A DNA stretch of 24,631 nt, from the NCBI GenBank assembly GCA_036897485.1, contig JAYMTF010001281.1, positions 1-24,631 of the forward strand. The letters run 5' to 3'. The position numbers and the translations under genes were made by a program. The notes under the pieces were generated by a model. It did not search any database and was not told the DNA's origin. It saw only the letters and a list, made by a program, of their open reading frames with translations. Positions 1-11,335 of this stretch are shown here, in pieces (positions within the stretch are counted from its first letter, which is position 1; the number at the start of each line of letters is the position of its first letter). This DNA is from Pelargonium nanum. Its lineage: Eukaryota; Streptophyta; Magnoliopsida; Geraniales; Geraniaceae.

Positions 1-180
1 CCCTAACCACCACTTACCGAGCCCTAGCCGCCACAAAAGAAAGCAATCACCGCCTCCCTAAATACCCAGATGGTATTACTCTCATGCGAGAGACACGACC
101 ACTCCGATGCAATAATCCTAGCCGCCACCAAGGAGCCGCAGCCGCGGAGCCGCCGCCGCCTAGGGTTAGAGAGCGCCTTC
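1..180 (-). other. GC-rich block, possible 5' exon of an off-window minus-strand gene
   Basis: This block is much more GC-rich than the AT-rich DNA that follows from 200 onward. Read on the minus strand it contains an AACCCTAG motif near 165, CGG-rich sequence, and a strong-looking splice donor (TCG then GTAAGTGG) at 18/17. A 12-bp direct repeat, CCTAGCCGCCAC, occurs at 23-34 and 117-128. No convincing reading frame was found on either strand: the short plus-strand frame from 70 has no recognisable protein character. A non-coding first exon of a divergent neighbour is an inference from the donor and the motif. A repeat fragment is equally possible. Confidence 0.25.
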
Positions 181-505
181 TATGGCTCTTTCTTTACGAT
201 AGGAAGGTTTTTTTACATGGGTCTCCAACTCATCATCTTTAATTAATAGATATCTTCTTAATTACTTAGTATATATTATATTAGTATTTTTTTTTCTTTA
301 TTTTTATGTGAAATGTGATACAATTTGAGATATAATAATTGATCTCCTTCCAAAATTGGGCAGATGGTTGGGTGCATGCAGAAATGAGCTCTCATTCCAA
401 CACACACACCAAACGCAGAAAATTACAAATAAAAGGGCTGAATTTCAGATTTACTTTCCAAACAAAATCCAGACCCACCTACTATATCAAACCAAGCAGC
501 TCACC

Positions 506-537
506 CACGTGTCCTCTCAACCGTCCAACACGTGTCC
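506..537. promoter_or_regulatory. paired ABRE/G-box motifs upstream of the TRM gene
   Basis: Two copies of CACGTGTCC lie at 506-514 and 529-537, exactly 23 bp apart (about two helical turns). Each contains the palindromic G-box CACGTG (506-511 and 529-534) and the ABRE core ACGTGTC. In plants such sites are bound by bZIP factors (ABF/ABI5 class) and by bHLH factors. They sit about 550 bp upstream of the TRM start codon, ahead of a CT-rich stretch (655-690) of the kind often found near plant core promoters. Assignment to the TRM gene is by position only. Confidence 0.5.
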
Positions 538-758
538 ACTGGGGCACGGTTACACGGACATCCCGTACACCCCACTTGCCGCGCCCAGCGACTGTCACAC
601 TACAGTGCGTACAGTTGAGTCACATACATTTCGGTATTTGAATGTTCAAAATCACACTCTCTTTCTCTCTCTCCTTTATTGCCTCTCTCTCACGCCGTGC
701 TGTTCTCACGCACGACGTCCCGTTCACGACTTCGTGTTTTTGCAACAACTAACCGCAA

Positions 759-1097
759 ATGCAAAATGCAGAGCTCTGAGCTCTGAGCTTTTGAGCTTTG
801 AGTTTTCTCTCTCTAGAACAGAGCTGCTTGAGATCTGGGGGTTGAGGAGTGTGTTCTGCGTGGGCTTTTTGGTTTGAATGTGAGCACGCGCGAGGGGATG
901 GGGGAGATATTTTTTTAGGGTTTTTGTTTGGGACGATCTTCTCGGATCCTTCCTTTTCGGTCTTCGTCTTCCCCGAGATTTTCGATTTGGAAGTGTCTTC
1001 AAAACGTTGCGTGTCTTTTTGATCAAGGAGATTTTGCGAATTGTTTTTTTGGTTTTTGTTGTGAATGAGTGATTGTGAAGAAAATGGAGGCATTTAG
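759..1097 (+). promoter_or_regulatory. upstream ORF cluster in the presumed TRM leader
   Basis: Five short AUG-initiated frames precede the main start at 1084: 759-779, 766-786, 878-883 (AUG followed directly by UGA), 898-918 and 1065-1097. The last has ten sense codons and overlaps the main AUG in another frame. Its context is weak (T at -3, A at +4), while the main AUG is strong (A at -3, G at +4), so leaky scanning would be the way past it. How many of these lie in the mRNA depends on the transcription start, which I cannot place; it is probably somewhere after the CT-rich stretch at 655-690. Confidence 0.4.
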
Positions 1098-4000
1098 GCA
1101 CAAGCGGTCCAAGTCTGCTTCTTCTCCGAGCTTAGCTCACCGCACCTCTAGCGGCCAAGGTCAGATTTTCTATTTCTCTTCTCTTTTGAAAAATGGTGGA
1201 ATTTTCTGTCTCTGTTTGGTTGCCGAGAAAATCGAGGAAATTGAAAATTGCTTGAAAATTCCCCCCTCATTTGTGGAGGTTATTCGGGAAATGAGAAACT
1301 CGGATGGTTATGTTTGTGAGATGTTTCAAAGTTATTTTATTTTATTTTTATAATATTTGCTTCATTTTGTTGAGAAGAGAAGGTAGTTCTTATTGTTTGG
1401 TTGCTGAGGAAAATGAGGGGAAAAAGGAAAACAAGAGAGAGGAGTTTTTGAATTTTGAAGGTTTTGTCCTTTTCGATTGATTTCACATTACGCATTTCAA
1501 CGCGCATCTGGAGTTAAAGCTGAATTTTTACTCAGCAGCTGAGCTGAGACTTGGATTTTTAGTTTCTTTCTCCTTCCCTTAATTTTCCTTGCAACCAAAC
1601 AAAGCAGATTTTTTATTTTGGCTTTTCCTTGCTGAAATTTTGTCTACCTTTCATTTTCTCGGAATATTTCAGCAATGTTAGTAGAGGTCATCTGCTAGGG
1701 TTGAGTTATGGCTGTGCCTCTGCTTTTGTTAAAGTACCTTAGCTGAATTGCTTTATGACTTTCCATGGTGGTGTTGACATGATTCTGTTTCTTTATCCGA
1801 GTTCTGAAATTATGATGAGAAATAATTGCTGTTCTAAAGTACTGAGTGTACTGAAAATATTTCTGGTTCACTCCCAAATTATGATAATTCCTTTTTCTTC
1901 TTGTTTTCAACTTTGCCATTTCCTTCAAATTTGGTTATATCACAGTTGATTATTTGGGAACCAAATAATTTTTTTTTGCTTAAACTAGTAACAGAATTTC
2001 TTTTGATGGAGGATAAAATCTTTGGCATTTATAGATTAGATTTGCTCTTGATTTCTTTCAGAAGGTACTTCAAATGCTCTTTGGTTTTATAACTGTTGTT
2101 TGTTTATGTCCTGGTTCTGGAATTTGGTGAATGTTAGTAAATCGTATCAAAATTTCTGAAGCAGATTTCGCAATTTTGTCGACTTTTGAAATGACCATCC
2201 TAACACTGATATAGGATTGGTTTACAGGAAGCAGGCTAGATCAAAAACAGAGAAATTTTCCAAAGCTAGCCTCTGATTCTAGTTCTTGCAGCAGCGGTAC
2301 TACAGACGAAGATTTGGTGAGCTGGTTTTGTTGTTTGTGTTCATGAGTTATATATTTTGATCTACTATTAAATTAATACAAAGCAATCTTGTTCAGCGTT
2401 ATGAATTATTTCTTCCTCTTTATTATTTCATTTGTTTATTGTTAATAAGCAACATGTATTTTGGCTTTTGTAGTTTACATTTGAGCTGGGGTGGAGATCT
2501 TCAAAACAAGCAGTTGGAACCCCGATGAAGAAGTTATTGGCAGAGGAGATGTCTAGAGAAACTGAATGTAAAAGAAGATCACCAAGTGTAATTGCCAGAT
2601 TAATGGGTCTTGATGGGATGCCGCCTCAGCAGCATGCTCATAAGCAACCAAAAAGGTCTTCAGAGAATTATCAACAGAAGATAGTATCAGTAGATAAAGC
2701 TCAAAGGAGTGTACCAGTTTCTGGCCGCCCGTCATTTAGGAAGAATTCAAGGGATGAGCAGGAGTTTAAAGATGTGTTTGAAGTTTTAGAAACATCCAAG
2801 CCTGGGAGTAGTAGTTCCTCATTTCGAGAATTTTCAAAGTCAAAGCTCACTGAACCAGAGATGGCATTTATACGGCAGAAATTCATGGATGCCAAGCGCC
2901 TTTCTACTGATGAAAAGCTTCAGGATTCTAAGGAATTCCATGACGCGGTTGAGGCGCTAGATTCAAACAAGGATCTTCTATTGAAATTTCTTCAGCAGCC
3001 AGATTCATTGTTCTCTAAGCATCTGCATGAACTGCAAGGGACTCCTCGAAAATCACATTGTGGCCGCATAGCAGCAATGAAGTCATCTGATTCTCCAAAG
3101 TATGAAAGTAGTAGTCAGGGATCAAAACCAGAGGTGGAAGCTGCATGGAAGAATCACAGTAAATATACTCAAAAGCACCGTGACAGTCTTTCTAGCCACT
3201 CCTACTCTGAGCATGCTTCTCGTTGTTCCCCCAAGTCATCAAAAATTCGATTAGAAGAGAAAAGCGAGCCAGCTGTTGCACCAACAAGGATTGTTGTTCT
3301 GAAACCTAATCTTGGGAAGACACAGAATGCTGTCAAAGCTGGTCCATTGCAGAATTCTTCCAATGAACTTCCATCTGACTTTAGGATGCACACTGAACTT
3401 CCAGGTATAAAAAATAGGGGGGCAGAACTTTTGGGGAAGAGAAACTTTTCTGATGATGTTGGTCGCTCAAGACAAAAATCAAGAGAATCCAGAGATATTG
3501 CCAAGGAAATAACTAGGCACATGAGAAATAGTTTTAACACTGGTTCCATGAATTTGTCAACCGCCGGATTTAGAGGGTATGCTGGAGATGAGAGTTCATG
3601 TAACATGTCTGGGAATGACTCCGTGTATGATTCAGAGGCAAGTGCTGTGACGTACAGAAACACTTGTGACCGGACTAATCGTAACAGAGCATCGTCCTCT
3701 CATTGTACGGAATCTTCTGTGAGCAGGGAAGCCAAGAAGAGACTCTCAGAGAGGTGGAAAATGACTCACAAGTCTCAAGATATGGGAGGAACCAGTAGAG
3801 GCAGTACCTTGGGTGAAATGCTTGCTATTCCTGATAAAGAAGAAAGTCGAGTAAAACTGGATCCCGTGATTAGTGAGGAAAGGTGTAGTGACAAATTTAC
3901 CAGGGATGATGGACCTGCAGGGTGGGTAGAACCTTTGGGTATTAGCAGCAGGGATGGGTGGAAGGATGGATGTATCACAAACTTGTCAAGGTCGAGATCT

Positions 4001-7000
4001 CTGCCAGCTTCATCTGTTGCCTTTGGAAGTCCAAAAACTATCATGCGCCGCGAAACAGTTTGTGATGACAGGTATCTGATACCAAAAGAGGCTTTGAAGC
4101 GGGAAAGAAACAAGGCGGTGAAAAACTATGATCAGAGGGAGGGTTTGCGACCCAGAAAATCAAGTTCCATTACTAAAAAGTCACAGTCTTCTCGAAGCAA
4201 AGGTAGGGATAGAAACACTTCAACAGAAACCAATGTCAGCCAATTTCAAGTGGAAATCAAACTTGAAGAGAAGGATCCATTTGTTCAGGATCTGGTGGTT
4301 TCTGATTTATCATCTAGTATTTCTGTAAATACTAGTTTGGCTCCTGAAAATGTTATAGATGTGGGACAGGAGAAAGTTGTTACATCTGCTGAATCTCCTA
4401 ATCCAGAATTATCTGCTCGTTTGCTGGTTATAGGCTATTCCTCTGGTGATGACTGCCAAAATTCAAATCAACAGGTTTGCTTTTAAACTTGTGCAAATGA
4501 TCTTTGAATAAGTTTGTTGGTTGTAGGCTATTGCAGTTTTTTTAACTAGCTGTGCTTAACATACCTTCCAGATCCTATGTGTGTTGGTCTGTTTGTCCAT
4601 CCTCACACAATGCTCATTTAGTTTAGGAAGTTTATTATTTGCGTATGGATTTTCGACTGGCATATACTTTTAGCAGCATTTCTCCTTTTTTTAGTTGGTC
4701 TATGTCTTTCTGTTCACGTATTCTACACCTGCATCATTTTTAGTGTTAGTAGCGCTGAAGTGCACACTATGGATGCTTGAATGCTGAGATTTGATACTAT
4801 GGCAGTGAAATTATGTTGCTTAAATTAACCAACTCTAAATAAATCATGGGTTTATGTTTATGGTTTCTGCTTAAAGTGCAACATCATACCATAACATGTA
4901 ACATGTTCTTGATAAATTGAATAAGATTTTTTACATAAATACCATTTTGGCATTTTCCCTTTCCCAAATATGTCTAAATTAGTTTATTTTCTTATGAATA
5001 GTTTGCTCAAAAAGTACTTCAAAATAAATTTCTTGTTCAATTCTCCCTATGCTTCATGTTTATCGAATGTTTCCCATACATCAAGTTTATTGTATTTTTT
5101 CAATTTAAGTTTTTGGATTATGGTATACTTTTGTCTTAATTTTTCTAATGTCAGGAATTACTGAAGGAGACGTCTGAGGAAGCTACAGTGCCCTTACATC
5201 ACCCTGTGTCTTGTTTTGAGCCTTCAGCAAGTTCTAAAGAGACTGATCAGCCCAGTCCTCTTTCGGTCCTGGAAGCTCCATTTGCAGATGACCCATCATC
5301 TGGTTCTGAATGTTTTGAGAGTCTCAGTGCTGACCTTAATGGTAACTAGAAAAACTCCTTGTTTTAATTGTTTGTCGAACTGCTTCCAAATTAAAGTCAT
5401 TGCAAATTATTTTGCATACAATTTGCTTCATTGAGATTTCGTTCACATTTAATAGGATAATAAAGCCTAGATGGTAAGACAAAATGGATTATTTTTTTCA
5501 TCAGCAAAATGGATTTTTTTTGTTGAAAAAATTAGCTGATAGAAACAAATGGATTTAGTTGAATACATAGTATGCTTCTTGTTTTTTTGCCAATAAATGT
5601 TTTCTCATATATAAATGAAGTGCATTACTAACCAATTGGTCCGCTACTGCTGGTACAAGTAATTAAGTAAATGCCTCATCCCCTATAATTAAGGTCAACT
5701 CTTAGGCATTTTTATTTTGACCATCGTCCTCCATGCTTCTTCTCTATACTCTACATTTGTCTGTCTTGCACCTTCTGTTCAAAATAAAATCCCTATTTTT
5801 ACAGAGGTTATAGTCCCTAGTCAAATCATCTCAATGTGCCTGAGTTTTGTTTTCTCATAACCATAATCATGAACTATTACCTTTCTTTTTCATTCACTTT
5901 TGAGTTTGTCCTACATCTCTGGGTTTGGGTTGGGATTTATAAAGTTGTGAATTGATTAGTTGTATTAAATAAGGATCTGTAGATTTTCTCAGAGAAGCGG
6001 ACTTGAGAAGTTCAATGATTTGTAACTAGCAAATCTCTCTGGGAAGCATTCATTATAATTCCAGAAGGAAAAAAAAGGCACAAGATAAATAATCTGAAGC
6101 ATACAGGAGAAAAGGAAATAAAGCAAAAGTGAGTATAGTTATAGAAACAACTCAATTCTAAATAAATCCAGAAATTTTTTGTTACTTCAAGTGTCTGAAA
6201 AAATACAGACCCTTAATATCTTAACTTGTCATAAGATAACTTTGTGGTTTGCTTGAGTGAATATTGGGTGGTACTGACATACTAGATTCTTACTGATCAC
6301 TGTAAATCACAGATTCTTGTTTTGCTAGTGACAATATTTTATTTGGATTAATATAATTTGGTTTGTGTCCAATCATACAAATGCTGTTCCTGTGTTGACA
6401 AATGATTTTTTATTTAATCATATTTGTTTGGTGTCATTACTTTCCAGTTTCCATTAAAGCTAACTAGTTCAATTCCTTCGATATCTCATATTTTCTTTTG
6501 TTTGATATCTATAGGGCTTAGGATGCAACTTCAGCTTCTTAAATTGGAATCAGAACCGTACGAGGAAGGAATCATGCTTGTCTCCAGTGATGAAGACAAC
6601 GAAGAGGAATCTTTCGGGCTCTCAAAGGATAAGGAGTTATGCTGCTCCACCGAGAACTGGGAGTCGTCCTACATACACGATGTGCTAACTGTATCCGGTT
6701 TGAGCAATGCTGCTGACCCCGATCTGTTCGTGGCAACATGTCACTCCCCCGAATGCCCCGTGAGCCCCTTCATTTTCGAAGAGCTCGAGAAGAAGTACAG
6801 TGATCCGACATCCTGGTTGAGGTCCGAGAGGAAGCTACTGTTTGACCGAGCAAATGCAGGGCTCCAGGAGATATACCGGAAATATGCAGATCCCCATCCA
6901 TGGGCAAAGACTAGCACAACATGCGGGATTCAGAGGTGGAGCAGAGACGGTCTTGAGGGTTGGCTGTACAAGTTGCTGGCCGAGCAAGAGCAGAAGGCGG

Positions 7001-7137
7001 ACGTGGACACGATGGAGCAAGTGCTGGCTCGGGAATCGCAGTGGCTAGATTTTGGGAATGAAATCAGGGTAGTAGGGAGAGAAGTTGAGCGATTATTGAT
7101 AGATGAATTAGTGAGGGAGCTAGTATTGGCTATGTAG
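1084..7137 (+). CDS. TRM (TON1-recruiting motif) / LONGIFOLIA-like protein, DUF4378
   Basis: Five exons join in frame: 1084-1159, 2228-2316, 2474-4474, 5155-5341 and 6515-7137, all with GT-AG borders, giving 991 aa. The N-terminus is basic and Ser-rich (RHKRSKSASS). The motif VIARLMGLD, the DUF3741-type signature of the family, is at residues 94-102. A long, charged, Ser-rich and probably disordered middle follows. From about residue 830 to the end lies the DUF4378 region (SYIHDVLTVSGL, DPTSWLRSERKLLFDR, then a helical end LIDELVRELVLAM). Known family members recruit TON1 and PP2A to cortical microtubules and influence cell elongation and division-plane placement; the C-terminal motif is the usual TON1-binding site. 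The start at 1084 has strong context, and no other in-frame ATG precedes it in exon 1. Exon 3 carries two thirds of the protein. The first intron exceeds 1 kb and may hold regulatory elements. Family assignment is firm, but the exact TRM number is not resolved. Confidence 0.9.
5342..6514 (+). other. TRM intron 4, no gene seen
   Basis: This 1,173-bp AT-rich intron separates the acidic exon 4 from the DUF4378 exon. Splicing completes a glycine codon (G then GG). I see T-runs and purine-rich stretches but no coding segment, structured RNA or clear transposon ends. Confidence 0.7.
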
Positions 7138-7196
7138 AAGTCTGCATATATACAAAACAAGCATGAAGTGATGGAATGATCATTTCATGGAAGGTT

Positions 7197-7202
7197 AATA
7201 AA
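7197..7202 (+). terminator. candidate poly(A) signal of the TRM gene
   Basis: A canonical AATAAA lies 60 bp after the TRM stop codon. Plant near-upstream elements are loosely conserved, so the true cleavage site may differ. Confidence 0.4.
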
Positions 7203-8183
7203 AATTGTGTAAATGATTGTCCCAAATGCTATATGAAATATTGAATCCTGACCAAGTATCAAAGGTGACAAAACAAACAACGAAAACAGGAACAATTTAT
7301 AAGATGATTTAGATCTTATTGTAGTGAATGGACACCCAACAATAATAAGATCGTTTAGGCTGTTTATATATATTTTTCTGTTTTCCGAATCCCTGTATAT
7401 GAATATATTGCGACATATATTGCAATAAGATCGTTTTGATAGTAACTAATTATAAAAAAAATCGGCGAAGAAAAGAAAAAACTGTACCCAATAATAATAA
7501 TAACTGTCTTATCTCAGGAACTTTGAAAAAATCACGATTTCTCTGCCTATAAAATAAAGACAATTTATATTTAGTTTAAAACTGAATATTTTTTTTGACA
7601 TGATCCTGTAGGTAAGTACTTATATTTGGCGGGAAAAAGAAAAAGAAAAAGAAAATCTAAGACCAAGACCAAAACTAAAACCAAAAGCAGTTAAAATCTC
7701 TAGAAAATAGGGAATAAATTGATAGAAAAAAAAAAAGAAAAAACTATTCTGTTATTAAAAGATTCAAATCTTACACGATCAGTGGCATAGGCATATCTTC
7801 CTATAAAATAGGAGATATAATTGAGAATGATATAACAGAAGCAGTGAAAATTCAATTTCCATTCGGTTTAAACTCAAACATCACTACTTTGACTCAATAG
7901 TGAGTCCTAATCACATTACATTTCTTATTTATAATTTAATTATAATTCCGAGTTGTTACTTCCTCTCCGTCTCCAACTCCCATTATCAAAACCCCAACAC
8001 CTCTTTGTCTCCCCATAAATATTCCCTCCAATTTTCTTGCACTTTCTCGCCTAGACAAACACCCACTTAAAGCCCTAATCCCCCAAATGTAAATCTATAC
8101 TTACACTCACACATATATATAAACATATACAAGTATTGATTATTGATCCACCAAGTTAATTAACCATCAAAGAAAAAACAACA
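7203..8183. other. AT-rich intergenic region and DUF7086 promoter/leader
   Basis: No gene is visible between the TRM 3' end and the DUF7086 start. AATAAGATCGTTT occurs twice (7344-7356 and 7424-7436), and a GAAAAA-type low-complexity run spans about 7634-7660. Near the right edge the C-rich sequence around 7975-8080 contains a TATA-like ATAAATA at about 8015, suitable as the core promoter of the downstream gene. The leader would then be roughly 130-140 bp, and the start codon is preceded by ACAACA, a favourable plant context. Confidence 0.5.
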
Positions 8184-8963
8184 ATGGCGAACGGTGAAGA
8201 AGACGACCACGAGGAGCTTCTCACCCTCTCACTCTCCACCGGCCGCCGTCCCTCTCCGCCGCCGCTTCCGAAGAATCTGAACGGTAATGTAATTCTCCCG
8301 CCTCCGCCGCCAATGACGTCACCGCCGCCTCCTCCGCCTCCCTACACGGCGTCGTCGCTTCCGCACCACCACCACCACCATCCGTACGAGGTTGGGTGCA
8401 CTAGTAGTGTAGGACCGGCAGCGTCGCGTAACGGCCGGGCGCGGAAACACTCCACCGTGAAGATCGGGCAGGGGAAGAGCGAGACCATCCCGGCGCCGTA
8501 CCCGTGGGCCAGCACGCGTCGCGCCGTGACGCTTCCCCTGAAGCAACTCCTCGCGGCGGGGGTGAGGGAGGTCTCCGGGAAGGTCCACTGCAAGACCTGC
8601 GACGGCGAATTCGAGATCCGGTACGATCTGGAGCAGAAGTTCGCGGAGGTGGCGGCGTTCGTGAGGGAGAACAAGGAGCAGATGCACGATCGTGCTCCGG
8701 CGGTGTGGATGAACTCGGTGCTGCCGGATTGCAAGCATTGCGAGCAGAGGAATTGCATGAAGCCGGTGCTGGGGAAGAAGCGGAGCATCAACTGGCTGTT
8801 CCTGCTGCTCGGACAGATGATCGGTTGCTGCAGACTCAGTGAATTGAAATACTTCTGCAAGCACACTAACAATCACAGGACCGGCGCCAAGGATCGGGTA
8901 TTGTATCTTACATATCTAGGTATCTGTAAACAGCTTGATCCTGATGGACCCTTTGATCCTTGA
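8184..8963 (+). CDS. DUF7086 domain protein, EAR-like motif, plant-specific
   Basis: This uninterrupted 259-aa frame begins MANGEEDDHEELLTLSLS. LTLSL at residues 13-17 fits the LxLxL form of the EAR repression motif. Proline tracts and a six-histidine run follow (about residues 25-70), then a basic stretch. The conserved C-terminal half starts near residue 105 (PYPWASTRRA). It holds two CxxC pairs, C136/C139 and C183/C186, with further cysteines at 191 and 215-216 and a Cys/His-rich end (FCKHTNNHRTG), which suggests a metal-binding fold. Family members are annotated only as DUF7086 and their biochemical role is not established. A nuclear co-repressor-linked role is inferred from the EAR motif alone. 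The coding region is far richer in G+C than its flanks, so long antisense frames across it are composition artefacts. The start has good context (ACAACAATGGCG). Confidence 0.85.
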   Translation: MANGEEDDHEELLTLSLSTGRRPSPPPLPKNLNGNVILPPPPPMTSPPPPPPPYTASSLPHHHHHHPYEVGCTSSVGPAASRNGRARKHSTVKIGQGKSETIPAPYPWASTRRAVTLPLKQLLAAGVREVSGKVHCKTCDGEFEIRYDLEQKFAEVAAFVRENKEQMHDRAPAVWMNSVLPDCKHCEQRNCMKPVLGKKRSINWLFLLLGQMIGCCRLSELKYFCKHTNNHRTGAKDRVLYLTYLGICKQLDPDGPFDP

Positions 8964-11090
8964 TTCTGCTAATTCTCTTCATTGATTGATTACTTATTGG
9001 AGTAGTTCTGGTTCTTAATTATTAATTAACTTCATCATATAATATATATAGTTCTAGGGTTAATTAGTACTTAGTAGAGTCTTATGATCATCATCGCTAG
9101 TGATCGAAGGAGGTGTTTTCTGCAATTCAAATCTTTCGTCAAAAGACTATCAATGTTAACTTCTTTTTAGATTAATGGGAACTGGTGATTGATGTTCAAA
9201 TTCTGATTATGGTTTTGTTTTTCGTCATGTTATATATATTGTTTGATTCACTCAATTTTGAGTCGAATTGTTAGGGTTTTATGTTGTTGCATGATTTGAA
9301 TGTAGAGTTGTTAATAGATTATGTTTACTAGTAATTAGTTGCAGATTCAGTTCTCTTAATGGTTTATTGGCTCATGAGAGTGTGTTGTGCTAATGATGAT
9401 GATGATTTTGGCTTTAGGTGAGTCCACATTATATTGGTTGTCTGTTTTAGTCCTTGGATTGCTATAGCTTGGCTGATTTGTTTTTTTTCTTGGGCAACAA
9501 GTAATCTCCAAGAGGTCATCTATTCATTTCTAAGAATTGAAATTGACCAATTAATTGACACTCCAAATTCCCTGTTGCTTGATTGTATTGGAACTTGGAA
9601 GTTCAGTTATGCCATTTGCAGATTGTTGTTTTATTACAAGTTTCTAAGTTTGTTTACAGCAAATTTGAATATCTTCATATGCATTACATGGAAACTGATG
9701 CATATGTGAGTAGTGTAGACCCGTCACGCCACCTGGACCAATGAGGGTATGCCATGTGGCTACATTAACAAATTTGTGATCCCATTTTTCTCATTTTCAA
9801 GTAAGGTTCACAGCTGAAACATGACAAGGATTGAGGATGGTAGTTGGTACTCACTCCATCCATCTTAGATCTGTTTCTGTCTGTAAATACCCAAAATCAT
9901 CAACTTAATATGACTTGGAAGTTACAGATGTTATCTACTGGCTTCGCGCGCTACACCGCGTGACATTTTCTAACACTATTAGCCATTAGGTGTAATTACA
10001 TGCACTAACACTGTGACAATTGTTGCTCACATTTGTGTCTTTTGGACACAAGTAACACATGAATGGTCCAACACAAATGAGTTTTAGACCATTGACAGTA
10101 AGGGAACTTACATGTGACTAAGTGAAGAAACTTGAATTTTGGTGTGGTCACAAACTTTTAGAGAAAACCAAAACATGAGTTGCCATGTCTAACTTGATTG
10201 GATAACCAATATGCATATCATCATCAATATCCTTTTGAGCCAATGAAACTTTGTGCACCAATCATCCCTACCTCAAAAAGAAGGGTATGGTTTTCTTCAA
10301 ATTTCAAACAAGTTGTGAATACCTTTCAAAAGTTGGTATTTGGGCTTAATTTTGTGAGCCCAATTCCAAGTTTATTTCAATTATAGGATAAATTTACCAA
10401 TAATGACAAAGAACAAAACAATTTTTGTAAGGTTAGAAGAAGAAAACAAAGATACAAACATGATTTCGTAATTGCGAGTCTAAGTAAAATTAAAACCCTT
10501 CAGAAATACTAACATGATTTAATGTCTTTTGATTCTCAACTTTGAATTGTACCGTGAATTACGATATTTGACAACTGTGTTTAGCAGCTCGATTTCAGAT
10601 TAAAATTTTGCTTTTTTTATACATACTACCACCGGATTGAGTTCGGATTAAACCAATTGGTTCACAAAGGAAAAAGAAAAGAAAAGAAAAAGTGAGAGGG
10701 TTGTGCTTAGAATCTCAATATTCTAATCATGAACAAATAAACTATGATGTTTAGTAAAAGTATGATGATTATCACAACCTAGAGTGAACCACTAACAGCA
10801 AGTCCAAGAGATTCACCAAATAAGGTTCAAATTATGGACAAGAAACCCAGTCCATTTTCTTGTCTTCTTGAGCCAATAATCAATAAAACCAGGCCAAGCT
10901 TCTAGGGTTCCCCAAACATACATCCATGGCCATAAGGAATAATTTTGTGGCAACTACAAAAAAAAAAATGTTTCATTGGAAAGGACAGTTCATAGCAACA
11001 TATGGCCAAAAGAAAAAATAAAATAAGAAATGAACCATAGCTCAACTAATAGTCTAATTTTAAATTTTGTCATGAAACCCCTAAAAAGAT
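8964..11090. other. intergenic region between convergent DUF7086 and NAKR genes
   Basis: This region of about 2.1 kb holds the 3' ends of two convergently transcribed genes. No coding segment is convincing. Small hairpin-capable sequences occur, for example GCCACCTGG at 9728-9736 facing CCATGTGGC at 9752-9760, and a 7-bp stem in the TTGTGTC...GACACAA pair near 10035. A block rich in A and GAAAA repeats lies at 10668-10690. No tRNA, microRNA-like fold-back or clear transposon end was identified. Confidence 0.55.
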
Positions 11091-11335
11091 TTATTTATTT
11101 CCCTATTATACTACAAGAAAACAGAGCATAACTGGAAAACAGAACCAATGAGCCTCACATACATAATTTACTATCTTCTAAAAGCCAGAGGCTCTGCTCT
11201 GCCTACCCATGCTTACACTAAATTAAATACACTACCTGCTTCTTGCTCTTGCTCTTGCTCTTGCATGCACAACCTCTGCAAATCTTCATTTTTTGTCCCC
11301 CAATAGAAAATTACCTCCTTGTTTTTTTTAATATT
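11090..11335 (-). terminator. NAKR 3' UTR with hexamer repeat and poly(A) signal candidate
   Basis: Downstream of the NAKR stop (minus strand), a CTTGCT hexamer repeat occupies 11242-11264, nearly four units. On the sense strand it reads GCAAGA-rich. An AATAAA on the minus strand lies at about 11090-11095, some 240 bases past the stop, and could serve as the polyadenylation signal. Confidence 0.35.

Noticed and set aside
1160..1353. Read-through extension of TRM exon 1
   Set aside because: The frame continues into intron 1 only by chance. The GT donor at 1160 joins in frame to the acceptor at 2228, giving a continuous family-like protein.
8319..8876. Two long minus-strand frames across the DUF7086 gene
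   Set aside because: The DNA there is GC-rich and stop-poor; the translated sequences (Arg, Val, His-rich) are composition shadows of the conserved plus-strand protein.
9728..9760. Hairpin GCCACCTGG / CCATGTGGC as a terminator or small RNA
   Set aside because: The stem is 9 bp with a mismatch and a 15-nt loop; bacterial-type terminators do not apply in a plant nucleus, and the stem is too short for a microRNA precursor.
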